From Bradyrhizobium erythrophlei (GTDB lineage Bacteria; Pseudomonadota; Alphaproteobacteria; Rhizobiales; Xanthobacteraceae): 64,000 bases of DNA. The position numbers and the translations under genes are program-made. Where the stretch lies: the NCBI RefSeq assembly GCF_900129505.1, contig NZ_LT670818.1, forward strand, positions 3,939,001 through 4,003,000. Reading direction: 5' to 3'. Under the pieces are notes generated by a model that saw only the letters and a program-made list of their open reading frames with translations, did not search any database and was not told the DNA's origin. Shown here one piece after another: positions 18,283-26,545 of this stretch. Positions within the stretch are counted from its first letter, which is position 1; every line of letters starts with the position of its first letter.

Positions 18283-19152
18283 TCAGGCCGCGCGTTCGGC
18301 CGAGGCTGCGACTTCGTCCTTGACCGGATTGCGCAGGATGCCGATGCCGGAAATCTCGACCTCGACCACGTCGCCCTCCTTCATCCAGAGCGGCGGCGTG
18401 CGATAGGCGCCGACCCCGCCGGTGGTGCCGGTGACGATGACATCGCCGGGCGCGAGTTCCGTGAAGGTCGAGCAATAGGCGATCAGCGCCGGCACGTCGA
18501 ACACCAGATCGGAAATCGGCGCGGCCTGCACCTCCATGCCGTTGAGGCGCGTGGCGATGTTTTGCCGGCTGATGTCGGGGATATCATCCGTCGTCACCAT
18601 CCACGGCCCGAAGCCGCCGGTGCCCATGAAATTCTTGCCGGGCGCGAATTGCGAGGTGTGCCGCTGCCAGTCGCGGATGCTGCCGTCGTTGTAACAGGCG
18701 TAGCCGGCGACGTGGCTCAGCGCCTTGTCGCGCGAAATGCGGCGGCCGCCCTTGCCGATGATCACGGCAAGCTCGCCCTCATAATCGAAGCGCTCGGATT
18801 CCAGCGGCCGGATCATCGGCTGGCCGCTGCCGACCTGGCTGTTGGCGAAGCGGGTGAAGATCATTGGATGCGGCGGGGTGGGATGGCCGCTCTCGGCAAG
18901 GTGCGTGGCGTAGTTGACGCCGATGCAGAAGATCTTGTCGGGATCTGGAATGGTCGGCAGCAGTTCGACGGCCGCCAGCGCATGGTCCGGCCGCTCGCCC
19001 TGCAGTTTCTTCAGTTCACCGAGGCCGCCATGCGCCAGCAGCGACTTCAGCGTCGGGAAATTCTTCAGCCGGCGTCCGGCATCGATGATGCCTGTGTCGG
19101 TCACGATGCCGTAGCTTGCGGCCGAGCTGGCCTTGAAACTTGCGATCTTCAT
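18283..19152 (-). CDS. Fumarylacetoacetate hydrolase (FAH) family protein
   Basis: A 289-residue enzyme whose C-terminal two thirds is the FAH catalytic fold: IFCIGVNYATHLAESGH, then the metal ligands in FDYEGELAVIIGKGGR, the NDGSIRDWQ and KNFMGTGGFGPW loops and the GDVIVTGTTGGVGAYRTPP segment. Members hydrolyse C-C bonds in 1,3-diketo acids or decarboxylate/hydrate oxo acids with Mg or Mn. The ATG overlaps the stop of the preceding deacetylase-fold gene by 4 bp (ATGA), which argues for translational coupling and one pathway. Confidence 0.9.
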   Translation of the reverse strand: MKIASFKASSAASYGIVTDTGIIDAGRRLKNFPTLKSLLAHGGLGELKKLQGERPDHALAAVELLPTIPDPDKIFCIGVNYATHLAESGHPTPPHPMIFTRFANSQVGSGQPMIRPLESERFDYEGELAVIIGKGGRRISRDKALSHVAGYACYNDGSIRDWQRHTSQFAPGKNFMGTGGFGPWMVTTDDIPDISRQNIATRLNGMEVQAAPISDLVFDVPALIAYCSTFTELAPGDVIVTGTTGGVGAYRTPPLWMKEGDVVEVEISGIGILRNPVKDEVAASAERAA

Positions 19153-19817
19153 GGAGCAGCACTCTCTTCTTCGATTGACGATACATAGGATTTGATGGGC
19201 AGCACGATCTTGCCGGCGCGGATCGGAACGCAGTCCGGCGGGAAATCCTGGCGGAAGCGGGCCCCGGCCGCGGCGGCGGAATCGAGGAATTTTTCGAGAT
19301 GGCGCATGGCGCCGGTTGGGAGATCGTGCAGCACCATCAGGCTCCAGGCCTGCGCGCCGCACTGCGCCAGCGCGCGAACGGTCCAGCCGTCGGGATCGTC
19401 CCAGTCGCGCGGGATGGCGTTCCACAGCACGCAGCTATAGTCGTTGCTGCAGAGATGATCGACCACCGAGGGTTTTAACAGCCGCGCATCGAGATTGCCG
19501 CCGCCGCCGAACGGCCGGAACCAGCGCTGCGGATGGGCGAGGCCGTCGATCAGGCGTTGCGTGCTGGCGATTTCATGTTCGGCCGCGTCGGGATCGTGCT
19601 GCAGCCCGAGCGGCAGCGAATGCGTATAGGTGTGGTTGCCGATCCAGTGGCCCTCGTCGCGGGCGCGCGCCGCCAGCAGGCGGCGTTCGGGATCGGCCAA
19701 TTTATCGCCGATCACGAAGAAGGTGGCCTTGATGCCGCGCTCGCGCAAGACGTCCAGCACGAGCGGCGTCACCTCCGGCTCAGGACCGTTATCAAACGAC
19801 AATGTCAGGTCGAACAC
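19149..19817 (-). CDS. Polysaccharide deacetylase (NodB-fold) family protein
   Basis: A 222-residue NodB-homology domain without a signal peptide. The first motif is SFDNGPEP, in which the usual metal-binding second Asp of TFDDGP is replaced by Asn; motif 2 is NHTYTHSLPL, motif 3 RPFGGGGN and the late LMVLHDLP. With no export signal and an altered motif 1, it is more likely to act on a small intracellular amide or N-acyl compound than on a cell-wall polymer. It overlaps the FAH gene by 4 bp and follows the ABC permease by 13 bp. Confidence 0.85.
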   Translation of the reverse strand: MFDLTLSFDNGPEPEVTPLVLDVLRERGIKATFFVIGDKLADPERRLLAARARDEGHWIGNHTYTHSLPLGLQHDPDAAEHEIASTQRLIDGLAHPQRWFRPFGGGGNLDARLLKPSVVDHLCSNDYSCVLWNAIPRDWDDPDGWTVRALAQCGAQAWSLMVLHDLPTGAMRHLEKFLDSAAAAGARFRQDFPPDCVPIRAGKIVLPIKSYVSSIEEESAAP

Positions 19818-19830
19818 TCAGATTTCTCCG

Positions 19831-20631
19831 TCAGGTCGCCGGCTGGATGGCAACGGCAGCAATGTCCTCGGCCGCGCGCTGGCCGGCGCGGGTGCCGGTC
19901 TGCCAGATCGAGGCCTTGCGCTCGATCCATTTGATCGCGGCGTTGAAGGCGATCGCCATCGCCAGCACCAAGAGGACGCCCGCGAACACATGCGGGCTGT
20001 CCAGAATGGTGCGATAGCGCGAGATCAGATAGCCGATGCCGGCCGAGGAGATCAGCATCTCCGACACCACGACGCCGACAATGACCAGCGCGCCGCCGAC
20101 CCGAAGGCCCGACAGCACGGTCGGGATCGCCGCCGGAATGATGACGCGGATCAGCCGCTGGCTCAAGCTGGCGCCCATGCTGCGCGCGGCCAGCACCAGT
20201 TGCGGATCGATGGTCTGGATGCCGGCGGCGGTCGCCAGCATGGTCGGCAGGAAGCCGTAAATCGACGCAAACGCGATCTTGGATTCCGAGCCGATGCCGA
20301 GCCACACGGTGAAGACCGGATAGAGGATCACCAGCGGCACCGCATAGAGCGAGGAGATCATCGGCATGATCAGGATGCGCGGACGCGGCAGGCTGCCGAC
20401 GATGGCACCGGCCAGGATGCCGCCGCCGCAGGCGAACACCATGGAGACCGCAACTTCGTACAGCGTCACCATGAGCGCGTGGCCGTATTCGCCGGCCTCG
20501 TTCCAGCCCGCGGCGATGGTCGAGGACAAGGACGGCAGGAACAATTCGGGGATCAGGCCCGCGCGCGGCAGCAGTTCCCACAACACGATGAGGGAAATGA
20601 CGATCAGGCGGCGCAGCGTGGTCGACGACAT
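19831..20631 (-). CDS. ABC transporter permease, NitT/TauT type (second permease)
   Basis: A 266-residue inner-membrane permease of the SsuC/TauC class with about six helices and the EAA-like cytoplasmic loop (AARSMGASLSQRLIRVIIPAAIPTVLSGLR). I chose the ATG of MSSTTLRRL because it lies 8 bp after the stop of the ATPase gene; an earlier frame-open start would overlap that gene. It partners with the different permease at 21425-22186, so the importer probably has a heterodimeric channel. Confidence 0.9.
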   Translation of the reverse strand: MSSTTLRRLIVISLIVLWELLPRAGLIPELFLPSLSSTIAAGWNEAGEYGHALMVTLYEVAVSMVFACGGGILAGAIVGSLPRPRILIMPMISSLYAVPLVILYPVFTVWLGIGSESKIAFASIYGFLPTMLATAAGIQTIDPQLVLAARSMGASLSQRLIRVIIPAAIPTVLSGLRVGGALVIVGVVVSEMLISSAGIGYLISRYRTILDSPHVFAGVLLVLAMAIAFNAAIKWIERKASIWQTGTRAGQRAAEDIAAVAIQPAT

Positions 20632-20639
20632 CGCTTGCC

Positions 20640-21446
20640 TCACGCCGATTTGCGGATATGGCGCCATATGCGGTCGCGCAGCGTTCCAAAGGTATCGCCC
20701 GAGAGCATCTCATAGGTACGCGGGCGCGGCAGCGGGATCGTCAGCTGGTCGACGATGCGGCCCGGACGGGCCGACATCACGATCACCTCGTCGGCGAGAT
20801 AGACCGCCTCGGTCAGGCTGTGGGTGACGAACACGACGGTCTTTCCGGTCGCGGCCCAGATGCGCAGCAACTCGTCGCCCATGGTCATGCGGGTCTGTTC
20901 GTCCAGCGCCGCGAACGGCTCGTCCATCAACAGCACCGGCGGATCCTGCACCAGGCCGCGCGCGATCGAGACGCGCTGCTTCATGCCGCCGGACAGCTCG
21001 TGCGGATGCCGCTTGCCGAAACCTTCGAGGCCGACCAGCTTCAGCGCATCCTCGGCCTTGGCGCGCCGCTCAGCCTTGGCGACGCCGCGCAGCGCCAGCG
21101 GGAATTCGACGTTCTCCTCCGCCGTCAGCCAGGGAAACAGGCTCGCCTCCTGGAACACCACGCCGACGCGGTTCGGATCGGGCTGCGGGATCGGCGCGTC
21201 GTTGATCAGAATGGTGCCGGCTGTCTGCTGGCGCAGGCCCGCCATCATCATCAGCAGCGTCGATTTTCCGCAGCCGCTCGGTCCCACCAGCACTACGAAG
21301 CGGCCGGGCTTCACCTCGAGCGAGATGTCCGACAGCGCCACCACATCCTGCGTCGAGGTCTTGAAGACCTGGCTGACATTACTGACCTTGATCGCGCCGG
21401 CGCGCGGGGCGGGCTTGAGCGGGGTTATGTTCGCCAATGGCTGCAT
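20640..21446 (-). CDS. ABC transporter ATP-binding protein, NitT/TauT type
   Basis: A 268-residue ATPase with Walker A GPSGCGKST, Q-loop VFQEASLFPW, signature LSGGMKQRVSIARGL, Walker B VLLMDEPFAALD and the H-loop VTHSLTEAVYLAD. It drives uptake by the two neighbouring permeases. It overlaps the upstream permease gene by 22 bp. The sequence is closest in style to taurine/sulfonate and nitrate importer ATPases. Confidence 0.93.
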   Translation of the reverse strand: MQPLANITPLKPAPRAGAIKVSNVSQVFKTSTQDVVALSDISLEVKPGRFVVLVGPSGCGKSTLLMMMAGLRQQTAGTILINDAPIPQPDPNRVGVVFQEASLFPWLTAEENVEFPLALRGVAKAERRAKAEDALKLVGLEGFGKRHPHELSGGMKQRVSIARGLVQDPPVLLMDEPFAALDEQTRMTMGDELLRIWAATGKTVVFVTHSLTEAVYLADEVIVMSARPGRIVDQLTIPLPRPRTYEMLSGDTFGTLRDRIWRHIRKSA

Positions 21447-22186
21447 CGCGATTCTACCGATCTGACCAGTTCGTTGAATGTCATGGCAATCGCGGCGATC
21501 ATGACTACGCCGGCGAGCAACTGCTTCATCTGGAAGTTCTCACCCCAGGTCGCGATCTGATGGCCGATGCCGTCCCGCGAGGCATACATCTCGGCCAGGA
21601 TGACGCCGGTGAGGTTGAAGATCATGGAAATCCGCAGCGCCTCCAGGAGCACCGGAAGCATGCTGGGCAGATAGACGCGGAACGCCGTCTGCAACGGCGT
21701 CGCGCCGTAGGAGCGGGCGACGGTGAGGTGATCGGGCTTGACCGATTCCACCGCCGTGGTCGTCGACATGATGACGATGAAGATCGTCGAGAAGAAACCG
21801 AAGCCGACCTTCTGGGAAAAGCCGACGCCGAACACCAGGATGAACATCGGCAGGAAGATCGATTTCGGAATGCTGAAGGCGAAGAACAGCAGCGGTTTTG
21901 CCACCTCGGCGAAGTAGCGGTTCTCTGCGATCAGAAATCCGATCGCCGTCCCGCAGGGAACGGCGAGGATGAAGGCGATCAGCACCTCGCTCGCCGTTAC
22001 CGCAAGATCGTTGCGCACGCTGGCGCGCTGCAACAGTTCCCACAGCGTCGCCAGCGTATCGGAAGCCGATGGCAGCAGGCGCGGGTTGACGATGCCGGTC
22101 CGCGACAAGAATTCCCACGCCGCGAGCACCGCCACCACGATGGCGATGCGCGCAAGCTTGATTCCGAGCGTCCCGGCCATCGCCAC
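21425..22186 (-). CDS. ABC transporter permease, NitT/TauT type (first permease)
   Basis: A 253-residue inner-membrane permease with about six helices (first at 9-25) and the loop ARSYGATPLQTAFRVYLPSMLPVLLEALR. It starts 4 bp after the binding-protein gene stop and overlaps the ATPase gene by 22 bp. It is clearly different in sequence from the second permease of the same operon. Confidence 0.9.
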   Translation of the reverse strand: MAMAGTLGIKLARIAIVVAVLAAWEFLSRTGIVNPRLLPSASDTLATLWELLQRASVRNDLAVTASEVLIAFILAVPCGTAIGFLIAENRYFAEVAKPLLFFAFSIPKSIFLPMFILVFGVGFSQKVGFGFFSTIFIVIMSTTTAVESVKPDHLTVARSYGATPLQTAFRVYLPSMLPVLLEALRISMIFNLTGVILAEMYASRDGIGHQIATWGENFQMKQLLAGVVMIAAIAMTFNELVRSVESRCSHWRT

Positions 22187-22190
22187 AGCC

Positions 22191-23162
22191 TCAGAGCCTG
22201 GTCGGAACCGGCTTGAATTGCGTCGACACGATGTCGGCCGCCGGCACCAGATCCTTCATGCCGCCGAGTTTTGCCATATCAAGCGACAGTTGCATCGCCT
22301 CGACGGTGTTGGGCGCGCCCATGTTGCCGTCGGTTTCCAACTTCATGATGGTGTTTTCATATTCCAGCGCGGCGATGTCGGCCGGGATCTCATAGAGTTC
22401 GGCGATCAGCTTGACGGTGGTCTCCTTGTTGCCGCGCATGAAGGCGAGCGCGCCGTACAGCGCGTTCAGCGTCTTCTGCACCATCTCGGGCTTCTCCTGG
22501 CAATATTTGTCGGGCGCGATCCATCCCGCGGTCAGGCTCGGCGGCACGGCCGTGGCGTAGTCGATGAGGGTGCGCGCCTCGCCGGATTTGGCGATCTGGA
22601 AGCTCAGCGGCGAATACACCACGGCGGCATCGACATTGCCGGCCAGCAGATTGGGCACCAGGCCGCCGCCGCCGACGGGCACGCGGGTGAAGTCGATCTT
22701 CCCGTCCTGGATGGTCCACAGCGCCAGCAGGTCGGAACCGGAGCCGGCCGACGTGATGGCGACCTTCTTGCCGTTCAGATCCTTGACGTCGAGCGTCGAG
22801 TTCTTGAGCACCATCAACTGCCAGCCATAATTGCCCATGCAGGCATTGCCGACGACCTTCGACATCACGCCCTTCTTGCGGCCGGCGGCCGGCAGCGACG
22901 GCGCATCGAGAATGACGTCAGCAGCACCGGCCGCCATGGCCTCGAAGGTCTCCGCGCCGCCGCGATAGATCGTGAGCTCGGCGGTGATGCCTTCCTTCTC
23001 GAACAGTTTTTGCCGTGCCGCGGTCTCGGCGATGGTGGTCGGCCAATAGGTCTTGGTCGGCAGGCCGATACGGACCTTGTCCGCGGCTCTTGCGATACCG
23101 GGGATGACCAGCGCGGTCGATGCGGCCATGGTGGCCAGCAACTGGCGGCGTGTGATGCTCAT
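22191..23162 (-). CDS. ABC substrate-binding protein, NMT1/TauA-like
   Basis: A 323-residue periplasmic binding protein with an N-terminal signal containing an RR motif (TRRQLLATMAASTALVIPGIARA). The NMT1/SsuA-like fold is recognised from VRIGLPTKTYWPTTIAETAARQKLFEKEG and the GSGSDLLALWTIQDG segment. It should capture the substrate for the two-permease importer. It is the first structural gene after the GntR regulator, only 57 bp away. The ligand cannot be read from the sequence; the downstream enzymes suggest an organic acid or an amide rather than a sulfonate. Confidence 0.9.
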   Translation of the reverse strand: MSITRRQLLATMAASTALVIPGIARAADKVRIGLPTKTYWPTTIAETAARQKLFEKEGITAELTIYRGGAETFEAMAAGAADVILDAPSLPAAGRKKGVMSKVVGNACMGNYGWQLMVLKNSTLDVKDLNGKKVAITSAGSGSDLLALWTIQDGKIDFTRVPVGGGGLVPNLLAGNVDAAVVYSPLSFQIAKSGEARTLIDYATAVPPSLTAGWIAPDKYCQEKPEMVQKTLNALYGALAFMRGNKETTVKLIAELYEIPADIAALEYENTIMKLETDGNMGAPNTVEAMQLSLDMAKLGGMKDLVPAADIVSTQFKPVPTRL

Positions 23163-23219
23163 TTGACGTTTCCTCTGTTTTTCTTTGTGAGTTGGGTCGG
23201 AGTCTTTGCGCTCCTCGGT

Positions 23220-23942
23220 TCAAACGGTCGTCGGCACCTCCGAAATCCGGGGCGCGGCAAGTTCGACGAATTGCATGGTCGTCAGGAAGTGTGTCGTCAG
23301 CGCCGCCACGGCGGCGTCGGCATCGCGCCGGAGCACGGCATGGACCACCGCGGCGTGTTCGGCGGCGACGTCGCGGGATTTTCCGGTCTCGCGGATCGAA
23401 AGCCGGCGATAGCGTTCGCTTTGCTCGTGCAGGACGTCGCGGAATCCCAAAAGCCAGTGCGAACCGCAGGCATTCACCAGCGCCCGGTGGAAGATGCGAT
23501 GCCGTGCGATCCAGACCTCGTTGTGCTTCATCGGGTCGCCCGGATCACGCTGCGGAACGGCGCAGAGCGCGGCGAAGGATGATTCCACCGAATTGAGCCA
23601 GGCCTGATCGCCGCGCTCGATCGAGCGGCGCAGCGCCAGGCCCTCGATGTCGATGCGGGTGCGCGTCACGTCTTCGAGGTCGGCGGGCGACACCGGGCTG
23701 ACCCGAAAGCCGCGCTGGTCGGAAGCCTGCACCAGTCCGTCGGCGACCAGCCGCGACAGCGCTTCGCGCACCGCCGCGAGGCTTACCGAGAACTGCTTCG
23801 CAAGACCCGCGATGTGCAGTTTCTGGCCGGGAACGAGCTTGGTCGAAAGAATGTCGCCGCGCAGACGCTCCAGCACAGCAGAGGTTAGGCTCCTCGGCCC
23901 GTCGCCTCGCTGCACATCAAAACCGAACGCGGCACTATCCAT
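23220..23942 (-). CDS. GntR-family (FCD) transcriptional regulator
   Basis: A 240-residue regulator with the GntR winged helix-turn-helix (LHIAGLAKQFSVSLAAVREALSRLVADGLV, RGFRVSPVS) and a C-terminal FCD all-helical ligand domain with metal-binding type residues (Asp and His in RHRIFHRAL and later AEHAAVVHAVL). I chose the internal ATG; a TTG start 36 bp earlier is possible. It heads the minus-strand block and is probably cotranscribed with it and responsive to a carboxylic acid of the pathway. Confidence 0.9.
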   Translation of the reverse strand: MDSAAFGFDVQRGDGPRSLTSAVLERLRGDILSTKLVPGQKLHIAGLAKQFSVSLAAVREALSRLVADGLVQASDQRGFRVSPVSPADLEDVTRTRIDIEGLALRRSIERGDQAWLNSVESSFAALCAVPQRDPGDPMKHNEVWIARHRIFHRALVNACGSHWLLGFRDVLHEQSERYRRLSIRETGKSRDVAAEHAAVVHAVLRRDADAAVAALTTHFLTTMQFVELAAPRISEVPTTV

Positions 23943-24032
23943 GACGAGCAAGATGACAGGCCGAAAAACAATCGTCAATCGAAAATCGATTTTTTTTGCT
24001 AGCCAGAAAGGGCGCGCCCGCGGGCTGTGCGA

Positions 24033-24668
24033 CTATCGCCGCTTCGCCGCCGAATGCGTGCCGGCTACCAGCGGATCGAGAGCGCTGTGGCAGGCGGATT
24101 TCAGGAGTGCACATACCTGGTCGACAGGGCGATCCCGGCTGAGCATCGCGAACATGGCGAAGCTCGTCAGAGCGAAGATCATGTCGACGGCGTCTTGTTG
24201 TGCCCGAGCTGACGCCGACTTGCCGGCGGCCCGCTTTACCAATGCGGTGAATGTTTTGCGCCGGCGCTCGTTGCGCTCGAGCAAGGCTAGCGCGAATTCC
24301 GGGTCGGTCGCCATCGCTTCATGCAGCCGGCCGACCGCCCGGTCCCGATTCCAGAACGCGCAGAAGATCTCGACCAGCCGGTCGAGCGCCGCGCGCGGAT
24401 CCGGCATCGCCATCGCGTCGGCGATCTCCATGAGGCCGCCTTGCTGCGCGATGTCATCGAAGACGGCTTCGAGCAATCCGCGCCGCGATCCGAACTGATG
24501 ATACACGGTCAGCCGCGTCACGCCCGCTGCCTTCGCCACCGTATCCAGTGAAAAGCTGGTGATGCTCGGGCCCTCACGCAGCGATCGGGCCGCGGCTTCG
24601 ATGACACGAGTCCTTTTCTCAGTCGCCGCAGCCGTCCGCACAGAACTCACATACCGGCGCGTCGACAT
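24033..24668 (-). CDS. TetR-family transcriptional regulator
   Basis: A 211-residue repressor with the TetR helix-turn-helix near residues 35-60 (FSLDTVAKAAGVTRLTVYHQFGSRRGLLEAVF) and a variable C-terminal ligand domain. The chosen ATG (MSTRRYVSS) lies just outside the palindromic operator; starts further upstream would run into it. It is divergent from a small membrane-protein gene and probably controls both itself and that gene. Confidence 0.9.
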   Translation of the reverse strand: MSTRRYVSSVRTAAATEKRTRVIEAAARSLREGPSITSFSLDTVAKAAGVTRLTVYHQFGSRRGLLEAVFDDIAQQGGLMEIADAMAMPDPRAALDRLVEIFCAFWNRDRAVGRLHEAMATDPEFALALLERNERRRKTFTALVKRAAGKSASARAQQDAVDMIFALTSFAMFAMLSRDRPVDQVCALLKSACHSALDPLVAGTHSAAKRR

Positions 24669-24689
24669 TCTCGGTCTTTCGCCATGCTC

Positions 24690-24719
24690 TTGACTAATTG
24701 AATATACAATATGTATATC
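24690..24719 (+). promoter_or_regulatory. TetR operator within promoter of the membrane-protein gene
   Basis: A 17-bp palindrome ATATACA-ATA-TGTATAT (24702-24718) lies between the divergent genes. It overlaps a promoter with TTGACT (24690-24695) and TATATC (24714-24719) 18 bp apart. Direct repeats TAATTG flank it on both sides (24695-24700 and 24720-24725). The location is right for a repressor that blocks RNA polymerase. Confidence 0.75.
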
Positions 24720-24748
24720 TAATTGCAACGCCATCCAGGAGCGATGCC

Positions 24749-25153
24749 ATGCAGATTGCAATCATCACAGCCGTGTCACTTCACATTCTTTCCTCCGTGT
24801 TCTGGGCGGGCACGAGCTTCACGCTGGCACGGACCGGAGGCATCGGCGGCGAGAAGCTTTTTCGCCCGCAGATGGGCGCTGCCGTGATCGCCGTTCTCAC
24901 CGGCGGCTATCTCGGGCATCTGGTCCATGCCGGTAACTTTGGCACAGCCGAGCACGTCCTGGCGGTGGGGGCGCTCGCTGCGCTCCTCGCGGCGGGCGTA
25001 CAGGGGGCCATTGGCGGACGGGCGGTCAGAAGCCTGCGAAACGGAACGAGCGACGAAGCCCGCGCGCGGTCGCACATCGCCACGGCCCAGCGCGCAGCAG
25101 CCCTGCTGCTCGCGCTGACCGCCGTATGCATGGGAGCGGCACGTTACCTCTGA
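24749..25153 (+). CDS. Small multi-helix membrane protein under TetR control
   Basis: A 134-residue protein with about four hydrophobic helices (1-20, 44-62, 68-88 and 112-132). The N-terminal LHILSSVFWAGTSF, with a His and Trp in the first helix, recalls CopD/DUF2269-like membrane proteins that may bind haem or metal, but I cannot assign it. The ATG follows CCAGGAGCG, a good ribosome binding site. Its promoter carries the TetR-type palindrome. Confidence 0.65.
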   Translation: MQIAIITAVSLHILSSVFWAGTSFTLARTGGIGGEKLFRPQMGAAVIAVLTGGYLGHLVHAGNFGTAEHVLAVGALAALLAAGVQGAIGGRAVRSLRNGTSDEARARSHIATAQRAAALLLALTAVCMGAARYL

Positions 25154-25254
25154 AACCCAGCATCGTTCGCAGCCCATCCCCTGGTGAGAGCGCTTGCCAG
25201 GCCCCGGCTGAACGCGCGCACCCATGCACGCGCCAGCGCCGGGAGTGTGGTGGC

Positions 25255-26472
25255 CTAGAGCCTTCGAACCAGGTCTGAAGAAATCTCGCTGACGCTGCGG
25301 ATGCCGAGCAGCGCCATGTCGCGGTCGACCTCGTCCCTGAGCAGCGTCAGCGCCCGATGCACGCCGGCCTCGCCGGCGATGACGGCGGCGTACAGCAACG
25401 GTCGGCCGACGAAGACGAAATCGGCGCCGAGCGCGAGCGCCTTGAGCACGTCGGTGCCGCGGCGGATGCCGCCATCGATCATCACCGTCATGCCGTTGGC
25501 CTCGGCGGCGATCTCGGGCAGCGTGCGCAGCGAGGAAATCGTATGGTCGAGTTGGCGGCCGCCATGGTTGGAGACGAGCACGCCGTCGACGCCCGACTCC
25601 CGCGCGATCCGCGCGTCCGCCGGCGCGATCAGGCCCTTGACCACGAGCTTGCCCTTCCAGCGCTTGCGGATCAGCTCGACATGCTTCCAGGCGAGCTGGT
25701 CGCGCTTGCCGATGTTGCGCATCAGGTTCTTCGCGAGCACCGGCGGTCCGCGCATCGCGTCCATGTTCTCGAAATGCGGCATGCCGTAATTCATTAGCGT
25801 CCGCGCCCAGATGCCGAACAGCCAATGCGGATGGCTGACCGTATCCCAGGCGATCTGCGGCGTGATCGCGAGCGGGACCTGAAAACCGTTGCGGATGTTG
25901 TTCTCGCGGTTGGGCGGCACCGGCACGTCGGCGGTGACGACGAAGGTGTCGTAACCGGCCTCCGCGACCCGGTCGACCAAGGGCTCGATGCGCGCGGCGT
26001 CGCCGGCCAGATACGCCTGGTACCAGGCCGCCGGGTTCTCGCGCCTGACGTCTTCGAGCTTGATCAGCGACGAAGCGGATAGGCACATCGGCACATTCAT
26101 GGCCGCAGCGGCCCGCGTCAGCACGATGTCGCCGCGATAGGCGCACAACGCGGCCGAGCCCATCGGCGGAATGCCGAACGGCGCCGCATAGGTCTTGCCG
26201 AACAGGGTCGTGGTCTGGTCGCGGCCGGAGACGTCGTTCAGCACCCGCGGCACGAAACCGTATTCGTCGAACGCGCGGCGATTGTCGCGCAGCGCGGCGT
26301 CGGTCTCGACCGCGCCCGAGATGTAGCCATAGAGGAATTTTGGCAGCCGGCGCCGGGCGGTGGCCTCGAAATCGTCGAGCGAAAGATAGCGGCGCAAGCT
26401 CTTCGGCACCGCGCTTTCGGCGCGCTGCACGGTCGGCTGTGGGGGAGTCGGGCTTGACGTTCTATCGTGCAT
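25255..26472 (-). CDS. FMN-dependent alpha-hydroxy-acid oxidase/dehydrogenase
   Basis: A 405-residue enzyme of the LldD/glycolate oxidase family. Visible motifs are the N-terminal SLDDFEATARRRLPKFLYGYISGAVETD, the FMN-binding PMGSAAL, the conserved lysine in GKLVVKGLIAP, the active-site SNHGGRQLDHTISSL with its His and Arg, and the phosphate-binding MIDGGIRRGTDVLKALALGADFVFVGRPLLY. It oxidises an L-2-hydroxy acid such as lactate, mandelate or glycolate to the keto acid. The start is uncertain by 16 codons. No transporter or regulator is directly beside it. Confidence 0.92.
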   Translation of the reverse strand: MHDRTSSPTPPQPTVQRAESAVPKSLRRYLSLDDFEATARRRLPKFLYGYISGAVETDAALRDNRRAFDEYGFVPRVLNDVSGRDQTTTLFGKTYAAPFGIPPMGSAALCAYRGDIVLTRAAAAMNVPMCLSASSLIKLEDVRRENPAAWYQAYLAGDAARIEPLVDRVAEAGYDTFVVTADVPVPPNRENNIRNGFQVPLAITPQIAWDTVSHPHWLFGIWARTLMNYGMPHFENMDAMRGPPVLAKNLMRNIGKRDQLAWKHVELIRKRWKGKLVVKGLIAPADARIARESGVDGVLVSNHGGRQLDHTISSLRTLPEIAAEANGMTVMIDGGIRRGTDVLKALALGADFVFVGRPLLYAAVIAGEAGVHRALTLLRDEVDRDMALLGIRSVSEISSDLVRRL

Positions 26473-26545
26473 GAGGGCAAGCGATCCGCGTTGGTGGCGT
26501 CGGCAACGATGGTCCGACAAGACAAAATCGTGGTCAACCTCGGCT

